Origin: Staphylococcus pseudintermedius
GTDB taxonomy: Bacteria; Bacillota; Bacilli; Staphylococcales; Staphylococcaceae
Direction: 5' to 3'
Length of the DNA stretch: 64,000 bases
Assembly (NCBI RefSeq): GCF_001792775.2
Contig: NZ_MLGE02000005.1
Span: 1-64,000, forward strand
Below the pieces are notes generated by a model. The model had not been told where the DNA came from. It did no database searches and saw only the letters and a program-made list of their open reading frames with translations. The translations under genes and the position numbers were made by a program. Shown piece by piece: positions 1 through 8,312 of this stretch. Each line of letters begins with the position of its first letter. Position 1 is the first letter of the stretch.

Positions 1-840
1 ACTCAAGAACTTTAAACGTGTGACTGCTCCTACTTTACTTTTCTCTTCATTGACCACCAACTTCAGTTGCTTTTCAATGAATTTCGTTACACTCGACATT
101 ACACGTTCGCCTGCTCGTTTTGTGCGTACGAAGATGACAAAGTCATCAGCATATCGTACAAATCGGTGTCCACGCTTTTCGAGTTCTTTATCCAGTTCAT
201 GTAGATAGATATTACATAGTAAGGGAGAGATAACGCCCCCTTGTGGTGCACCTATCTTTCTTTCTGCGACTTCGCCAGATAGGTCAATAGCACCGACTTG
301 TAAACTTCTACGGATAAATGTGGAAATTGACTTATCTTGAACATGGCGTTCGAACAAATACATGAGCTTATCATGATTTAACATGTCAAAGCACTGTTTC
401 AAATCACAATCTACGGCTATTTTATAGCCTTCTTCGTAGTAGGCAGCACATTGCTTAAGTGCTGTTCCTGTGCTACGATGAGGTCTGAAACCATGGCTAT
501 GGTTTGAAAATGTTCGGTCGATGCCTGGTTCAATCACTTGTCTAATGGCTTGTTGTATCACTCTGTCTCTAGCGACAGGAATACCAAGCACACGCATTTT
601 CCCATTTGGTTTGGGAATTTGAACTTTTCGAACTGCTTGAGGTTGATATGAACCATCAAGCAGTTTTTTCGTTATCCGTGAAAAGTACTGCGCAAAGTGA
701 GCATGAAGTTCACTGACTTTCATGCCGTCAATTCCAGGAGCACCTTTGTTTTTCTTAACTTTCTTGATAGCTTTTTCTATGTTGTCTGGTCTTACAACAA
801 GCTCCATCAGTGATGGAGACTTACGATACATTTCTTTCAT
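1..840 (-). CDS. ltrA: Group II intron reverse transcriptase/maturase (partial, C-terminus off window)
   Basis: An open frame runs from an ATG at 840 to the left edge, giving about 280 residues beginning MKEMYRKSPSLMEL. It carries reverse-transcriptase blocks in order: KNKGAPGIDGM (RT0/1), the IPKPNGKMRVLGIP block, GFRPHRST, the DCDLKQCFD block, GAPQGGVISPLL, and the catalytic YADD at residues 230-233 (bases 142-153). The enzyme helps its intron splice and copies it into new sites. The thumb/X domain and any endonuclease domain lie outside the window. The visible frame is intact. Sequence style and insertion site suggest a class C enzyme, usually about 420 aa and lacking an endonuclease. Confidence 0.92.
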   Translation of the reverse strand, partial: MKEMYRKSPSLMELVVRPDNIEKAIKKVKKNKGAPGIDGMKVSELHAHFAQYFSRITKKLLDGSYQPQAVRKVQIPKPNGKMRVLGIPVARDRVIQQAIRQVIEPGIDRTFSNHSHGFRPHRSTGTALKQCAAYYEEGYKIAVDCDLKQCFDMLNHDKLMYLFERHVQDKSISTFIRRSLQVGAIDLSGEVAERKIGAPQGGVISPLLCNIYLHELDKELEKRGHRFVRYADDFVIFVRTKRAGERVMSSVTKFIEKQLKLVVNEEKSKVGAVTRLKFLS

Positions 841-1336
841 TTCACCTAAGATTTACTGTACACACTTATGTATTCTTTTTCGTTCCACTACTTATCCTTC
901 CATAAGTTGCCGGTTAAGACCGTATTCTGCACGTCGTAAATCTATAACCTCCAATCTTTACTTTGTATTGAATATTGTTCAGTCCTTCGGTACATTTTCC
1001 CTACTATGACTTCTGCTGACTTCTCATCATTCGTTGTTACTACGGTTGAGATACCGCTGATGAGACCTCCCCGGGTAAGGTGTAACCTCTTTCCACTCAT
1101 GTCACCGCATCATTTACTATGTAGAACTCGGGTAGTATCGGACTTCATCTTGTTCAGCAGATTCATCCATTCTACATAGCCTTAGTATGATATTTCTGTT
1201 CGTCAGTGCGAGTGTTTGCGTCCGACTTCCTTCAGATTCCACTTCGCAATGGACACCCTTGTCTTTCGCTAACAGTTCCTACTACCAAGCCTGTAACGGA
1301 CTTTCACCGTCAAGATGTTACCCATGCCGGGCGCAC
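1..1336 (-). mobile_element. Group II intron (5' portion, truncated by window edge)
   Basis: On the minus strand the element starts at base 1336 with GTGCGCCCGGCATGGGT, which matches the conserved GUGYG 5' end of bacterial group II introns. About 500 bases of non-coding RNA domain (841-1336) lie ahead of the reverse transcriptase frame, as expected for domains I-III. The 3' end, including domains V and VI, lies off the left edge. The intron has the same orientation as the gene at 1389-1886 and begins 3 nt after the T-run of that gene's terminator hairpin. That site preference is typical of class C introns. Confidence 0.88.
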
Positions 1337-1337
1337 T

Positions 1338-1376
1338 GCAAAAAACCATCCAATGCTTGAATCACATCGAATGGTT
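1338..1376 (-). terminator. Rho-independent terminator used as intron target
   Basis: On the minus strand a 12-bp stem (arms at 1365-1376 and 1344-1355, two G-U pairs) with a 9-nt loop is followed by TTTTTTGCA and then the intron start. It lies 13 bases after the stop codon of the gene ending at 1389 and would terminate it. Confidence 0.75.
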
Positions 1377-1388
1377 ATTATTCAAAAA

Positions 1389-1886
1389 TTATGCATCTTT
1401 ATAATGACTTAACTGGTCAAAGTCAACAACGACTTGATCCATACGTTTAGCTGTATCTTTCAATACATTACGCGCGACTTTATTGCTCGGATCAAGTTTT
1501 AAAATTTGTTTCGAAACTTCGAAAGCTTTTTTATCAGAAATCACAGGTTCCGGAAGTGCATGTAACAATAACATTTGTAACAAGCTCTTCACCTCTTTAC
1601 CCTTCGTCAAATCAATAGAAGATTCGGCATGATAATACGCGGCCTCGATTGCACCTGGAACGTCACTTAAAGGGTATACGAGTAATAGAAAAGCTAAGTC
1701 GTGGATTTCAGTTGTTTCTGCTTCTTTAATCATGTACAACAAACACGTGTAGTACATGACACTTTCATTTTCATATGCACTGGAAATATAGGCTTCTTCA
1801 AATTCTAAAAAATCAGTGGCAGACATTAAATTTTTCACTGCATTAAATTCGCCGTTTAAGACATGTCTCTTTATTAAATCTTGCAT
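1389..1886 (-). CDS. Uncharacterised 165-aa helical protein
   Basis: I do not recognise a named family. The start at 1886 (MQDLIKRHVL) is chosen because an AGGAGG lies 7 nt upstream; the longer frame to 1910 would place that box inside the gene. The product is soluble, almost wholly predicted helical, with no signal peptide. The last third (KAFEVSKQILKLDPSNKVAR) looks like a TPR-type helix pair, so a protein-interaction role is possible but inferred only. It is transcribed alone, downstream of and in the same direction as fhuG, and ends in the terminator that hosts the intron. Confidence 0.75.
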   Translation of the reverse strand: MQDLIKRHVLNGEFNAVKNLMSATDFLEFEEAYISSAYENESVMYYTCLLYMIKEAETTEIHDLAFLLLVYPLSDVPGAIEAAYYHAESSIDLTKGKEVKSLLQMLLLHALPEPVISDKKAFEVSKQILKLDPSNKVARNVLKDTAKRMDQVVVDFDQLSHYKDA

Positions 1887-2052
1887 GGCTCGTCCTCCTG
1901 AATGTGCCATAGTCCAATCACTTTCATCTTAACATACTTGCTAAAAGAATACAGATTGGCGAATCACATTAAGTCCAATTTTATCAAATTTTTTAATACA
2001 ATGAACATTTTAACATATTTTATAGAAATATACTTCAATCTTGAGGCTGAAA

Positions 2053-3069
2053 TTATACAGAACGTGTGCGATACATCAAATATAAGAAATATGGCGCACC
2101 AATCACAGCAACGATTAACCCGGTAGGTAAGCCACTCGGTTGTAAGAGCATTTTTCCAAGCGTATCTGCAACAACGAGTAATAATGCCCCTATGATAATG
2201 GCTATCGGTAAGAAAAGCTGATGTCTCGGACCGACGATAGATTTCGCGATGTGCGGGCCCATTAAACCGATGAAACCTATTGCACCGGCAACAGCGACTG
2301 CAACACTTGAAAGCGTCACGGCTACTAAAACTAAAATGAAACGTTCTTTATTGAGTCGAATGCCCAATGCTTTAGACACTGTATCGTTCGTATTTAAAAT
2401 GTTAAGTGTTTCAGACTTGATGAATAAAAATGGCACTAAAACGATGAGCCATGGTAAAAAGGCAAACACAAACGGCCATGTATCGCCCCATATATTTCCG
2501 GCTAGCCAAGTTGCAATAAATTCAGATTGCTCCTTATTAAAGGTCGCCATAATCGTGAGTGCCGCACCAGATAATGCAGTAGCCATTCCGACACCGATCA
2601 GCACCATACTTGCCGGAGAAAGCCCTTTATCGCCTTGGTAGCTTAATATAAAAATGGCGAGTGCTGTTCCTAAGCCCCCCAACATACTGACGATAGGTAA
2701 AACGTAGACAAATTGATCAGCGTGTATTTGACCTAAAGAGACGAATAACGCGATAGCAAAACCACTTCCTGCATTGATGCCTAAAATTCCGGGTTCAGCG
2801 AGAGGATTTTTAGTAACACTTTGTAATACAGCACCACTCATACTTAAAGCAATACCCGCTAACAACGTAATGACAACACGTGGCAAACGAAAGTCAATTA
2901 ATATAAGTCGATCTGCCGCATCACCTTGCCCTAGAAATGTTTGAATAATTTGACCGTACGACATTGCATATTCACCCGTCGTTAAATTCCATACGATTGC
3001 GAGCATTAAAAGTATGAGTGTACTAATGAATGTCAACTGCTGCTTTCGTTTTAAACCCGGATGAATCAT
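2053..3069 (-). CDS. fhuG: Ferric hydroxamate ABC transporter permease FhuG
   Basis: This is a FecCD-family permease of 338 aa with about ten membrane segments, and it forms the heterodimeric channel with FhuB. Family features include RLPRVVITLLAGIALSMSGAVLQ near the N-terminus and the cytoplasmic coupling region around GFIGLMGPHIAKSIVG. The start ATG overlaps the fhuB stop (ATGA), showing translational coupling. It is the last gene of a fhuC-fhuB-fhuG operon without its own binding protein. In S. aureus the matching lipoproteins FhuD1/FhuD2 are encoded elsewhere; none is in this window. Gene naming follows operon order and FhuC similarity. Confidence 0.85.
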   Translation of the reverse strand: MIHPGLKRKQQLTFISTLILLMLAIVWNLTTGEYAMSYGQIIQTFLGQGDAADRLILIDFRLPRVVITLLAGIALSMSGAVLQSVTKNPLAEPGILGINAGSGFAIALFVSLGQIHADQFVYVLPIVSMLGGLGTALAIFILSYQGDKGLSPASMVLIGVGMATALSGAALTIMATFNKEQSEFIATWLAGNIWGDTWPFVFAFLPWLIVLVPFLFIKSETLNILNTNDTVSKALGIRLNKERFILVLVAVTLSSVAVAVAGAIGFIGLMGPHIAKSIVGPRHQLFLPIAIIIGALLLVVADTLGKMLLQPSGLPTGLIVAVIGAPYFLYLMYRTRSV

Positions 3070-4070
3070 AGTGTACGTCCTCCTTTACGAATCAAATAGA
3101 AAAAGTAAGGGACACCGATAAAGGAGATGACGGCACTCATTGGCGCTTCACCTAACAGTCTCGCCACGAGATCCGAACCTAAAACGAGCGTACCACCTAC
3201 TACTGCAGTCATTGGAAGGACTTTCATGTAATCCGTACCGACCCAAGAACGTACGATATGCGGGACGATGAGACCGACAAATGCAACCTGACCGACCATC
3301 GCTACAGAAACTCCTGCCAGTAGCATCGATAAAATTAAAGCGACTGTGCGGACCATCTTTATATTTTGACCGAGTCCTACAGCTAACGCATCGCCCAAAC
3401 TCAAAATCGTCAACTGTCGACTCATCAATATCAATAAGATTAAAGTCACTAAAATAATCGGCACACTGATTTGAATTTGCTGCCAATTTGTGCCTGACAC
3501 ACCACCTGCACTCCAAAAGTTAATGGCTTGATTGAGACGAAAAATGAGCGCCACACCTTGACTGAGTGCCGTTAACAGCGCACTGACAGCAGCACCAGCT
3601 AAAATCAGACGCATTGGGTTAAAACCATCTCGTCTCGACGCACCAATCGTCATCACAATCGCGCCACCTAGCATCGCCCCGATAAAACCAGCAATAATAT
3701 GCGCAATAAATGACGCCCCTGGAAACAGTGCGAAAGTGAGCGCTAAAGCAAAAGCAGCCCCAGCATTTAAACCAATTAAGCCGGGGTCTGCAAGTCCATT
3801 TTTAGAGACACCTTGAATAACGGCACCCGCTGTTGCAAGTGCCATCCCTACAAGCACAGCACCGATATTTCGAGGGATTCGAACTTCTGAAATCACATTG
3901 TGTGCTTGGATTTTCGGATTATAATGAAAAATCGCTTCAAAAATGGTACTTAAATTCACATGCGCTTCACCTAATAAAGTCGCAATAATAAATACAATAC
4001 ATAGTACGATAACGGCACAGATAAATTGTACCGCATCACTCCACTTCATGTTCACTCTTTTTTTCAACAT
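3066..4070 (-). CDS. fhuB: Ferric hydroxamate ABC transporter permease FhuB
   Basis: FecCD-family membrane permease of 334 aa, first of two permeases after fhuC. The N-terminal helix is followed by VRIPRNIGAVLVGMALATAGAVIQG, a typical FecCD motif, and the C-terminal half has GQVAFVGLIVPHIVRSWVG. The start at 4070 follows GGAG by 8 nt. It is 25 nt downstream of fhuC and overlaps fhuG by 4 nt. It should import Fe(III)-hydroxamates such as ferrichrome and desferrioxamine across the membrane using FhuC. Assignment of the B and G names rests on order. Confidence 0.85.
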   Translation of the reverse strand: MLKKRVNMKWSDAVQFICAVIVLCIVFIIATLLGEAHVNLSTIFEAIFHYNPKIQAHNVISEVRIPRNIGAVLVGMALATAGAVIQGVSKNGLADPGLIGLNAGAAFALALTFALFPGASFIAHIIAGFIGAMLGGAIVMTIGASRRDGFNPMRLILAGAAVSALLTALSQGVALIFRLNQAINFWSAGGVSGTNWQQIQISVPIILVTLILLILMSRQLTILSLGDALAVGLGQNIKMVRTVALILSMLLAGVSVAMVGQVAFVGLIVPHIVRSWVGTDYMKVLPMTAVVGGTLVLGSDLVARLLGEAPMSAVISFIGVPYFFYLIRKGGRTL

Positions 4071-4095
4071 GTTCTATACTCCGTTAATTCAACCT

Positions 4096-4899
4096 TTAAG
4101 CTTTTTCATAATGTTTACACAACAGGTTGTAGGTCACGAGCATCGGTTTACCTGTACGTGGATCTGTACTTAACTCTGCATCAATATTAAATACGCGTTC
4201 TAAAATTTCATTCGTCAGTACTTCATGCGTATCACCTTGTTTAATAATAGCGCCATCTTTCATTGCGATAAGGTGATCTGAAAAACGAATTGCTTGATTA
4301 ATATCGTGTAATACCATAATAATTGTCGTGCCATGTTCAGCATTCAGTTCTTGTACAAGTTCTAAAATTTCAAGTTGGTGTGAAATATCTAAATACGTTG
4401 TTGGTTCATCAAGAAAAATAATGTCTGTCTTTTGTGCGAGCGCCATCGCAATCCAAACACGTTGGCGTTGCCCACCACTTAAATCATTGACTGCACGATG
4501 CTTAAAATCTATCGTTCCTGTCACACGCATCGCCCAATCAATCGCTTTTTTATCTTCTTCATTCAAGCGACCAAAGCCCTTTTGATGTGGGAAGCGACCA
4601 TAAGAAACAAGCTCTCCAGCCGTTAAACCATCCGCCACATCTGGAGACTGAGGTAAAATCGCTATTTTTTTAGCTATTTCTTTTGTTGACTGGACATGAA
4701 TATTTTTGCCGTCTAAATAAATTTCACCACTTTTTGTATTTAATAATCGAGAAAGTGCTTTTAATAATGTTGATTTGCCACAGCCATTTGGCCCAATAAT
4801 TGACGTAATGGCACCATCTGGAATTGCGACATCTAAATTGTCAACAATGACACGGTCACCGTACCCAATTGTGACCTCTTTACCTGTTAATCTACTCAT
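4096..4899 (-). CDS. fhuC: Siderophore ABC transporter ATPase FhuC
   Basis: ATP-binding subunit of 267 aa. The Walker A motif GPNGCGKST spans residues 36-44; LSGGQRQRVWIAMALAQ is the signature, IIFLDEPT is Walker B, and an HD switch follows in MVLHDINQA. The sequence closely follows what I remember of S. aureus FhuC (for example AKKIAILPQSP and VSYGRFPHQKGFG). The start at 4899 is preferred over 4905 because the AAGG box would otherwise touch the codon. A Fur box lies about 140 bp upstream. S. aureus FhuC also energises the staphyloferrin permeases, relevant here because sirBC and the permease at 56 kb lack ATPases. Confidence 0.93.
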   Translation of the reverse strand: MSRLTGKEVTIGYGDRVIVDNLDVAIPDGAITSIIGPNGCGKSTLLKALSRLLNTKSGEIYLDGKNIHVQSTKEIAKKIAILPQSPDVADGLTAGELVSYGRFPHQKGFGRLNEEDKKAIDWAMRVTGTIDFKHRAVNDLSGGQRQRVWIAMALAQKTDIIFLDEPTTYLDISHQLEILELVQELNAEHGTTIIMVLHDINQAIRFSDHLIAMKDGAIIKQGDTHEVLTNEILERVFNIDAELSTDPRTGKPMLVTYNLLCKHYEKA

Positions 4900-5037
4900 C
4901 GTCATCCTTCTTTCTTAAAACGATTACGCCCTAGGACACTATCCATCACGTGATTAAGGCGTTACTGTTCACACTCACCACGAATCGTGAGCTTTTCATT
5001 CCCTAATATTGCGAAATCTATATACATTTTATGCAAT

Positions 5038-5052
5038 TGATAATCATTATCA
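5038..5052. promoter_or_regulatory. Fur box upstream of fhuCBG
   Basis: TGATAATCATTATCA is a perfect 7-1-7 inverted repeat matching the Gram-positive Fur core. It lies 139 bp before the fhuC start, consistent with iron repression of fhuCBG. Confidence 0.85.
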
Positions 5053-5212
5053 TGTTTATGCCAAGTATATCATCATTTATCAAAAATTTCTAACTCAAAA
5101 TAATCTCAATTAAACTTCATCCATATCCTTATGTATACGCATGTATCTAAATATTTTGATTCACTCGTAGTCACAAACAATTTCAAACTTCTTTTCTGCC
5201 CAGATTACACAT

Positions 5213-5261
5213 AAAAAAGAAGCTGAGACATCATGATATGATATGCTCAACCCTTCTTTTT
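5213..5261. terminator. Bidirectional terminator between yitT-like gene and fhu
   Basis: AAAAAAGAAG and CTTCTTTTT arms enclose an inner GAG/CTC pairing. The strand that follows the YitT-like stop codon (5266) ends in a T-run. The core GCTGAGACATCATG resembles a common staphylococcal terminator-associated repeat; a decayed relative is at 6491-6520. Confidence 0.6.
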
Positions 5262-5265
5262 ACTT

Positions 5266-6099
5266 TTAATCTTCTACTAAAAATCCATTACCATAGACGT
5301 CACGCACGTCATGCACGACTACAAACGCACTATGGTCAATTTTACGAATTAACCGCTTCGTCCGTGACAATTGCGTTTTACTAATTACGGCATAAAGCAC
5401 ATCCGTTTCTTGTTTGGAGAAATAACCACGCCCATTTAAAATCGTCACACCTCTACCGATATCTTCATCAATCATTTTAGCGATGCGGTCAGGTTCTTTT
5501 GAAATAATCGTCACTGCCTTTTTAGGATTTAAACCTTCAATAACAAAATCCATCACTTTTGTGCCGATATATAAACTGACCACGGTGAACAGTGCGCGAT
5601 CTAATGGAATCACTGTCAATGAAATCAACACGACAATTAAATCAAAAAAGAGCAATGCATAAGGTGTACTGACATCTAAATACTTATTCGCTATACGTGC
5701 CAAAATGGTCGTTCCAGCTGTCGTACCACCGGCTAAAACGATAATACCAATACCTAAACCGACTGAAAACCCACCGAACACAGCATTAATGATGACATCA
5801 TCTGATTTGACTTGCCAAGTATGTGTTAAACTTAAAAATACAGAAATTAATATTGTAGCGACAATCGTTAAATACATACTTCTTTTACTTAAAAATTTGT
5901 AACCAATCGCAATCAATACCGCATTAACGACAAAGTTAATGATGGCAGGCGACCAATGAAACGCATAATAAAGTACGATAGCGAGACCTGTCACACCACC
6001 TTCCCCGAGATCACCGGCGATAACAAATGCATTAACCCCCGCTGAAAAAATAAATGCGCCAACGATAACTAGTAACAAATCTCTTATTGTTCTGCTCAC
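5266..6099 (-). CDS. YitT-family membrane protein (DUF2179)
   Basis: The 277-aa product has about five to six N-terminal membrane segments (residues 8-170), including GDLGEGGVTGLAIVLYY and the glycine-rich VLAGGTTAGTTILARI. A soluble C-terminal DUF2179-type domain follows (GRGVTILNGRGYFSKQETDVLYAVIS). These are hallmarks of the YitT family, whose transported substrate, if any, is not established. The start codon is GTG at 6099 with GGGAGG nine bases upstream. It appears to be monocistronic, with its own terminator downstream. The family call is firm; no gene symbol is given because several paralogues exist. Confidence 0.85.
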   Translation of the reverse strand: MSRTIRDLLLVIVGAFIFSAGVNAFVIAGDLGEGGVTGLAIVLYYAFHWSPAIINFVVNAVLIAIGYKFLSKRSMYLTIVATILISVFLSLTHTWQVKSDDVIINAVFGGFSVGLGIGIIVLAGGTTAGTTILARIANKYLDVSTPYALLFFDLIVVLISLTVIPLDRALFTVVSLYIGTKVMDFVIEGLNPKKAVTIISKEPDRIAKMIDEDIGRGVTILNGRGYFSKQETDVLYAVISKTQLSRTKRLIRKIDHSAFVVVHDVRDVYGNGFLVED

Positions 6100-6222
6100 C
6101 CAATGATTCCTCCCATTCTTTTATATCATTTCTAACTCGTCATAAGCCATACTATCACAACTTTGTAACAAAGCGAAACCCTTGACTGACAACTCTTTTC
6201 AGCAGTCGCAAAATAAAATTTT

Positions 6223-6269
6223 AAATTTCTGAATATTTCGTTTACTTTTGGCGAGAATATGTGTATAAT
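6223..6269 (+). promoter_or_regulatory. CodY-like box and sigma-A promoter of the small RNA
   Basis: TTTACT (6241-6246) and TATAAT (6264-6269) are separated by exactly 17 nt. Immediately upstream, AAATTTCTGAATATT (6223-6237) matches the CodY consensus AATTTTCWGAAAATT at 13 of 15 positions by my alignment. The placement would let CodY control the promoter. Confidence 0.7.
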
Positions 6270-6275
6270 AGAAAC

Positions 6276-6442
6276 TACCTTATTTGTTGCTAGTCATCTA
6301 GTCAACAAGAGGCCATCTCCTTTGTGTTTTTAATAGTACAAGAGATTTTTTGCTCGAGATTGATATCATGCTCGAATATCAATCAAAATTATTCATTTCC
6401 CGTCTAAGGCAGTTCAGCATCAGCTGGGCTGCTCTATTTTTA
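6276..6442 (+). ncRNA. rsaD: Structured small RNA, probable RsaD homologue
   Basis: A strong promoter (6241-6269) faces an intergenic stretch ending in a hairpin terminator (arms 6409-6418 and 6423-6432, then TCTATTTTTATT), giving a transcript of about 165-170 nt. It holds two more hairpins: TTGTTGCTAG pairing with CTAGTCAACAA (about 6282-6312), and GATTGATAT pairing with ATATCAATC (about 6358-6384). Between them is an unpaired pyrimidine stretch, CATCTCCTTTG, of the kind staphylococcal sRNAs use against ribosome-binding sites. From memory, S. aureus RsaD is about 177 nt, CodY-regulated, and encoded near nupC and fhuC. All three fit, but identity is inferred. Confidence 0.65.
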
Positions 6443-6537
6443 TTCACACTTCTCCTAACGCATGTCATTGAAAGTGTCTTGCCAACATAAGAAAGAGGCT
6501 CAGACATCATTGAGTCCAACCCCCTAGTTCCTATATT

Positions 6538-6569
6538 CAAAAACGTTGTGATTCATTCACAAGCGGTTG
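6538..6569 (-). terminator. nupC terminator
   Basis: Read on the minus strand, an AACCGCTTGTG arm, a 7-nt loop and a CACAACGTT arm are followed by a T-run. The hairpin lies directly after the nupC stop at 6573. Confidence 0.5.
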
Positions 6570-6572
6570 ATT

Positions 6573-7799
6573 TTACCACGCGAATAAACCTACGAAACCA
6601 GCTGTTAATAACGATACTAAAATACCTGCTAATAACATCATTGGTACATATTTAGATACAAAGTCAGATGTTTTTTCATTCACAATACCTTTTAACGTAC
6701 CGATAATCATACCGATTGTTGAGAAGTTTGCAAATGAGATTAAGAATGTTGAAATGACTGCACGACGGTGAGGTGCGTAATCATTCACTTCTCCTGCGAT
6801 TTGACCCATAACAACAAATTCATTCGTTACAATTTTCTTCGCCATATTTTGTGCAACTAACCATGCCTCATCTAATGGTAAACCAAGTAATAATGCGAAT
6901 GGATACATGAATACACCTAAAATTTGGTCAAGACCGAAGCTACCTTTTGCATTGAATAAGTGACCAATGCCACCAGTAACTAAGTGAATTAAACGGTCTG
7001 CTAATTCTGCTAATGCGACGAAACTGATAACGAAAGCGATAATGATCAATACTAATTTACCAGCATTTAGCACAGAGTCACCAAGGAATGAGAAGAATGG
7101 TTGACGTGCTTCATTTGCGCGTAAATCGTAAATCACATCTTCGTCTACTTCAACTTTCACAGGGTTTAAAATAGAAGCAACGATCATCGCGTTGACAATG
7201 TTTAACGGAATCGCTGTCAATACTAATTCACCTGGAATCATTGTCACATAAGCACCAACAATCGCACCAGAAACCGAACTCATCGACATCATGGCTAATG
7301 TCAGCACACGTGTTTCTTTCATTCGTTTTAATTGTTCACTTGAAACCGCAAGTGCTTCAGTATTTCCTAAGAACATCATTTCAATACCGAAGAATGCCTC
7401 GAATTTAGGTTGACGTGTAATTTTAGCAAGTACCCAACCAATTCCGCGCATAATCCATGGCAAAATACGTAAATACATCAAGATATCAAAAAGTGGCACA
7501 ACTAATAAAATCGGGAATAGCGCCGCTACTGCCATGTCCAATTGTTTTGGCGCTGTGAAGCTATGGAATGCAAAGCCAATCCCCGTAAACGCTGCATCAA
7601 TAACCCAAGAAATCCCTTCAGCAGCCTTTTTAACAAATAAAGTACCAGCTGGGAAATACACAAAAAACCATGCCAAAATCAAGTTAAGGACAACAAGTGT
7701 CGCAATAGAAGCCCATTGAATGTTTTTACGGTCACGTGAGAATAAAAATGCAACCCCTAAAAAGACAAACAACCCAATAATGTTAATAATCAAATACAT
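6573..7799 (-). CDS. nupC: NupC-family nucleoside permease
   Basis: Concentrative nucleoside transporter family (CNT/NupC), 408 aa, with around ten membrane segments. Visible family blocks include the GIGFAFHSFT region, the gate domain FFGIEMMFLGNTEALAVS, and the C-terminal FVVMGQIAGEVNDYAPHRRA with FANFSTIGMIIGTLKG. It should import nucleosides by ion symport. The start chosen is ATG at 7799 (MYLIINIIG), since a GGTAAAAGG box lies 9 nt upstream; the frame extends to a TTG at 7823 that would include this box. It is monocistronic and divergent from feoA. Confidence 0.88.
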   Translation of the reverse strand: MYLIINIIGLFVFLGVAFLFSRDRKNIQWASIATLVVLNLILAWFFVYFPAGTLFVKKAAEGISWVIDAAFTGIGFAFHSFTAPKQLDMAVAALFPILLVVPLFDILMYLRILPWIMRGIGWVLAKITRQPKFEAFFGIEMMFLGNTEALAVSSEQLKRMKETRVLTLAMMSMSSVSGAIVGAYVTMIPGELVLTAIPLNIVNAMIVASILNPVKVEVDEDVIYDLRANEARQPFFSFLGDSVLNAGKLVLIIIAFVISFVALAELADRLIHLVTGGIGHLFNAKGSFGLDQILGVFMYPFALLLGLPLDEAWLVAQNMAKKIVTNEFVVMGQIAGEVNDYAPHRRAVISTFLISFANFSTIGMIIGTLKGIVNEKTSDFVSKYVPMMLLAGILVSLLTAGFVGLFAW

Positions 7800-8042
7800 A
7801 AGGAGATACCTTTTACCTTTCAACTGTTTTTTAACAACATTAGTATACCACGACGTTTACATACTGAGAATATATTTTTTCAGTCTCATTTAAGTTCAAT
7901 TCATCTAAACACGATGCGCATGAGTCCGTTTTTTAATTTGTCACTTTAAAATGTTTAGATTGAAATTCGATATTTTTTCACATTTGATATCAAAAAGTTA
8001 TTGCTTACAAATGAAAACAGGATTATTCTATAGTTAAGTGAA

Positions 8043-8055
8043 AATGATTATCATT
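8043..8055. promoter_or_regulatory. Fur box of the feo operon
   Basis: AATGATTATCATT is a perfect palindrome within GAAAATGATTATCATTAAC. It sits 20 bp before feoA and just downstream of a plausible TTACAA/TATAGT promoter, where bound Fur would block transcription. Confidence 0.88.
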
Positions 8056-8075
8056 AACGATAAGTAGGTGTGCGT

Positions 8076-8312
8076 ATGTTACATATTGGAAATGCTGAGA
8101 TCGGAAAACAATATCGTGTCAAAGCTTTAGATACAGACAATGTCCATTTAAAACATCGTCTACGAGCTCTAGGTTGTGTAGAAGGATGTCAAATTTCTGT
8201 CCATCAAAAAGGATTATTCAAAGGACCTTGTACATTAAAAGTGAACGGCCAACATATTTGTATTCGTAACTGTGATGCTTGCGAGATTAGATTGGAGTAT
8301 GCTTATGAGTAA
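8076..8312 (+). CDS. feoA: Ferrous iron transport accessory protein FeoA
   Basis: A small SH3-like FeoA protein of 78 aa. It has the family pattern of an N-terminal beta strand, then [18 protein letters not shown] and a C-terminal strand. FeoA is thought to bind FeoB on the cytoplasmic face and modulate Fe(II) uptake. ATG at 8076 with AGGTG 5 nt upstream is preferred over the in-frame GTG at 8070. It is the first gene of a Fur-controlled feoA-feoB-small protein operon and overlaps feoB by 8 nt (ATGAGTAA). It carries five cysteines, more than I would expect for FeoA. Confidence 0.9.
   Translation: MLHIGNAEIGKQYRVKALDTDNVHLKHRLRALGCVEGCQISVHQKGLFKGPCTLKVNGQHICIRNCDACEIRLEYAYE

Noticed and set aside
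20-1412. Several plus-strand frames in the intron
   Set aside because: They are antisense to the reverse transcriptase or the intron RNA domains.
6491-6520. Second copy of the GAGACATCAT repeat as a functional terminator
   Set aside because: The arms barely pair and no T-run follows; it looks like a decayed relative of the element at 5213-5261.
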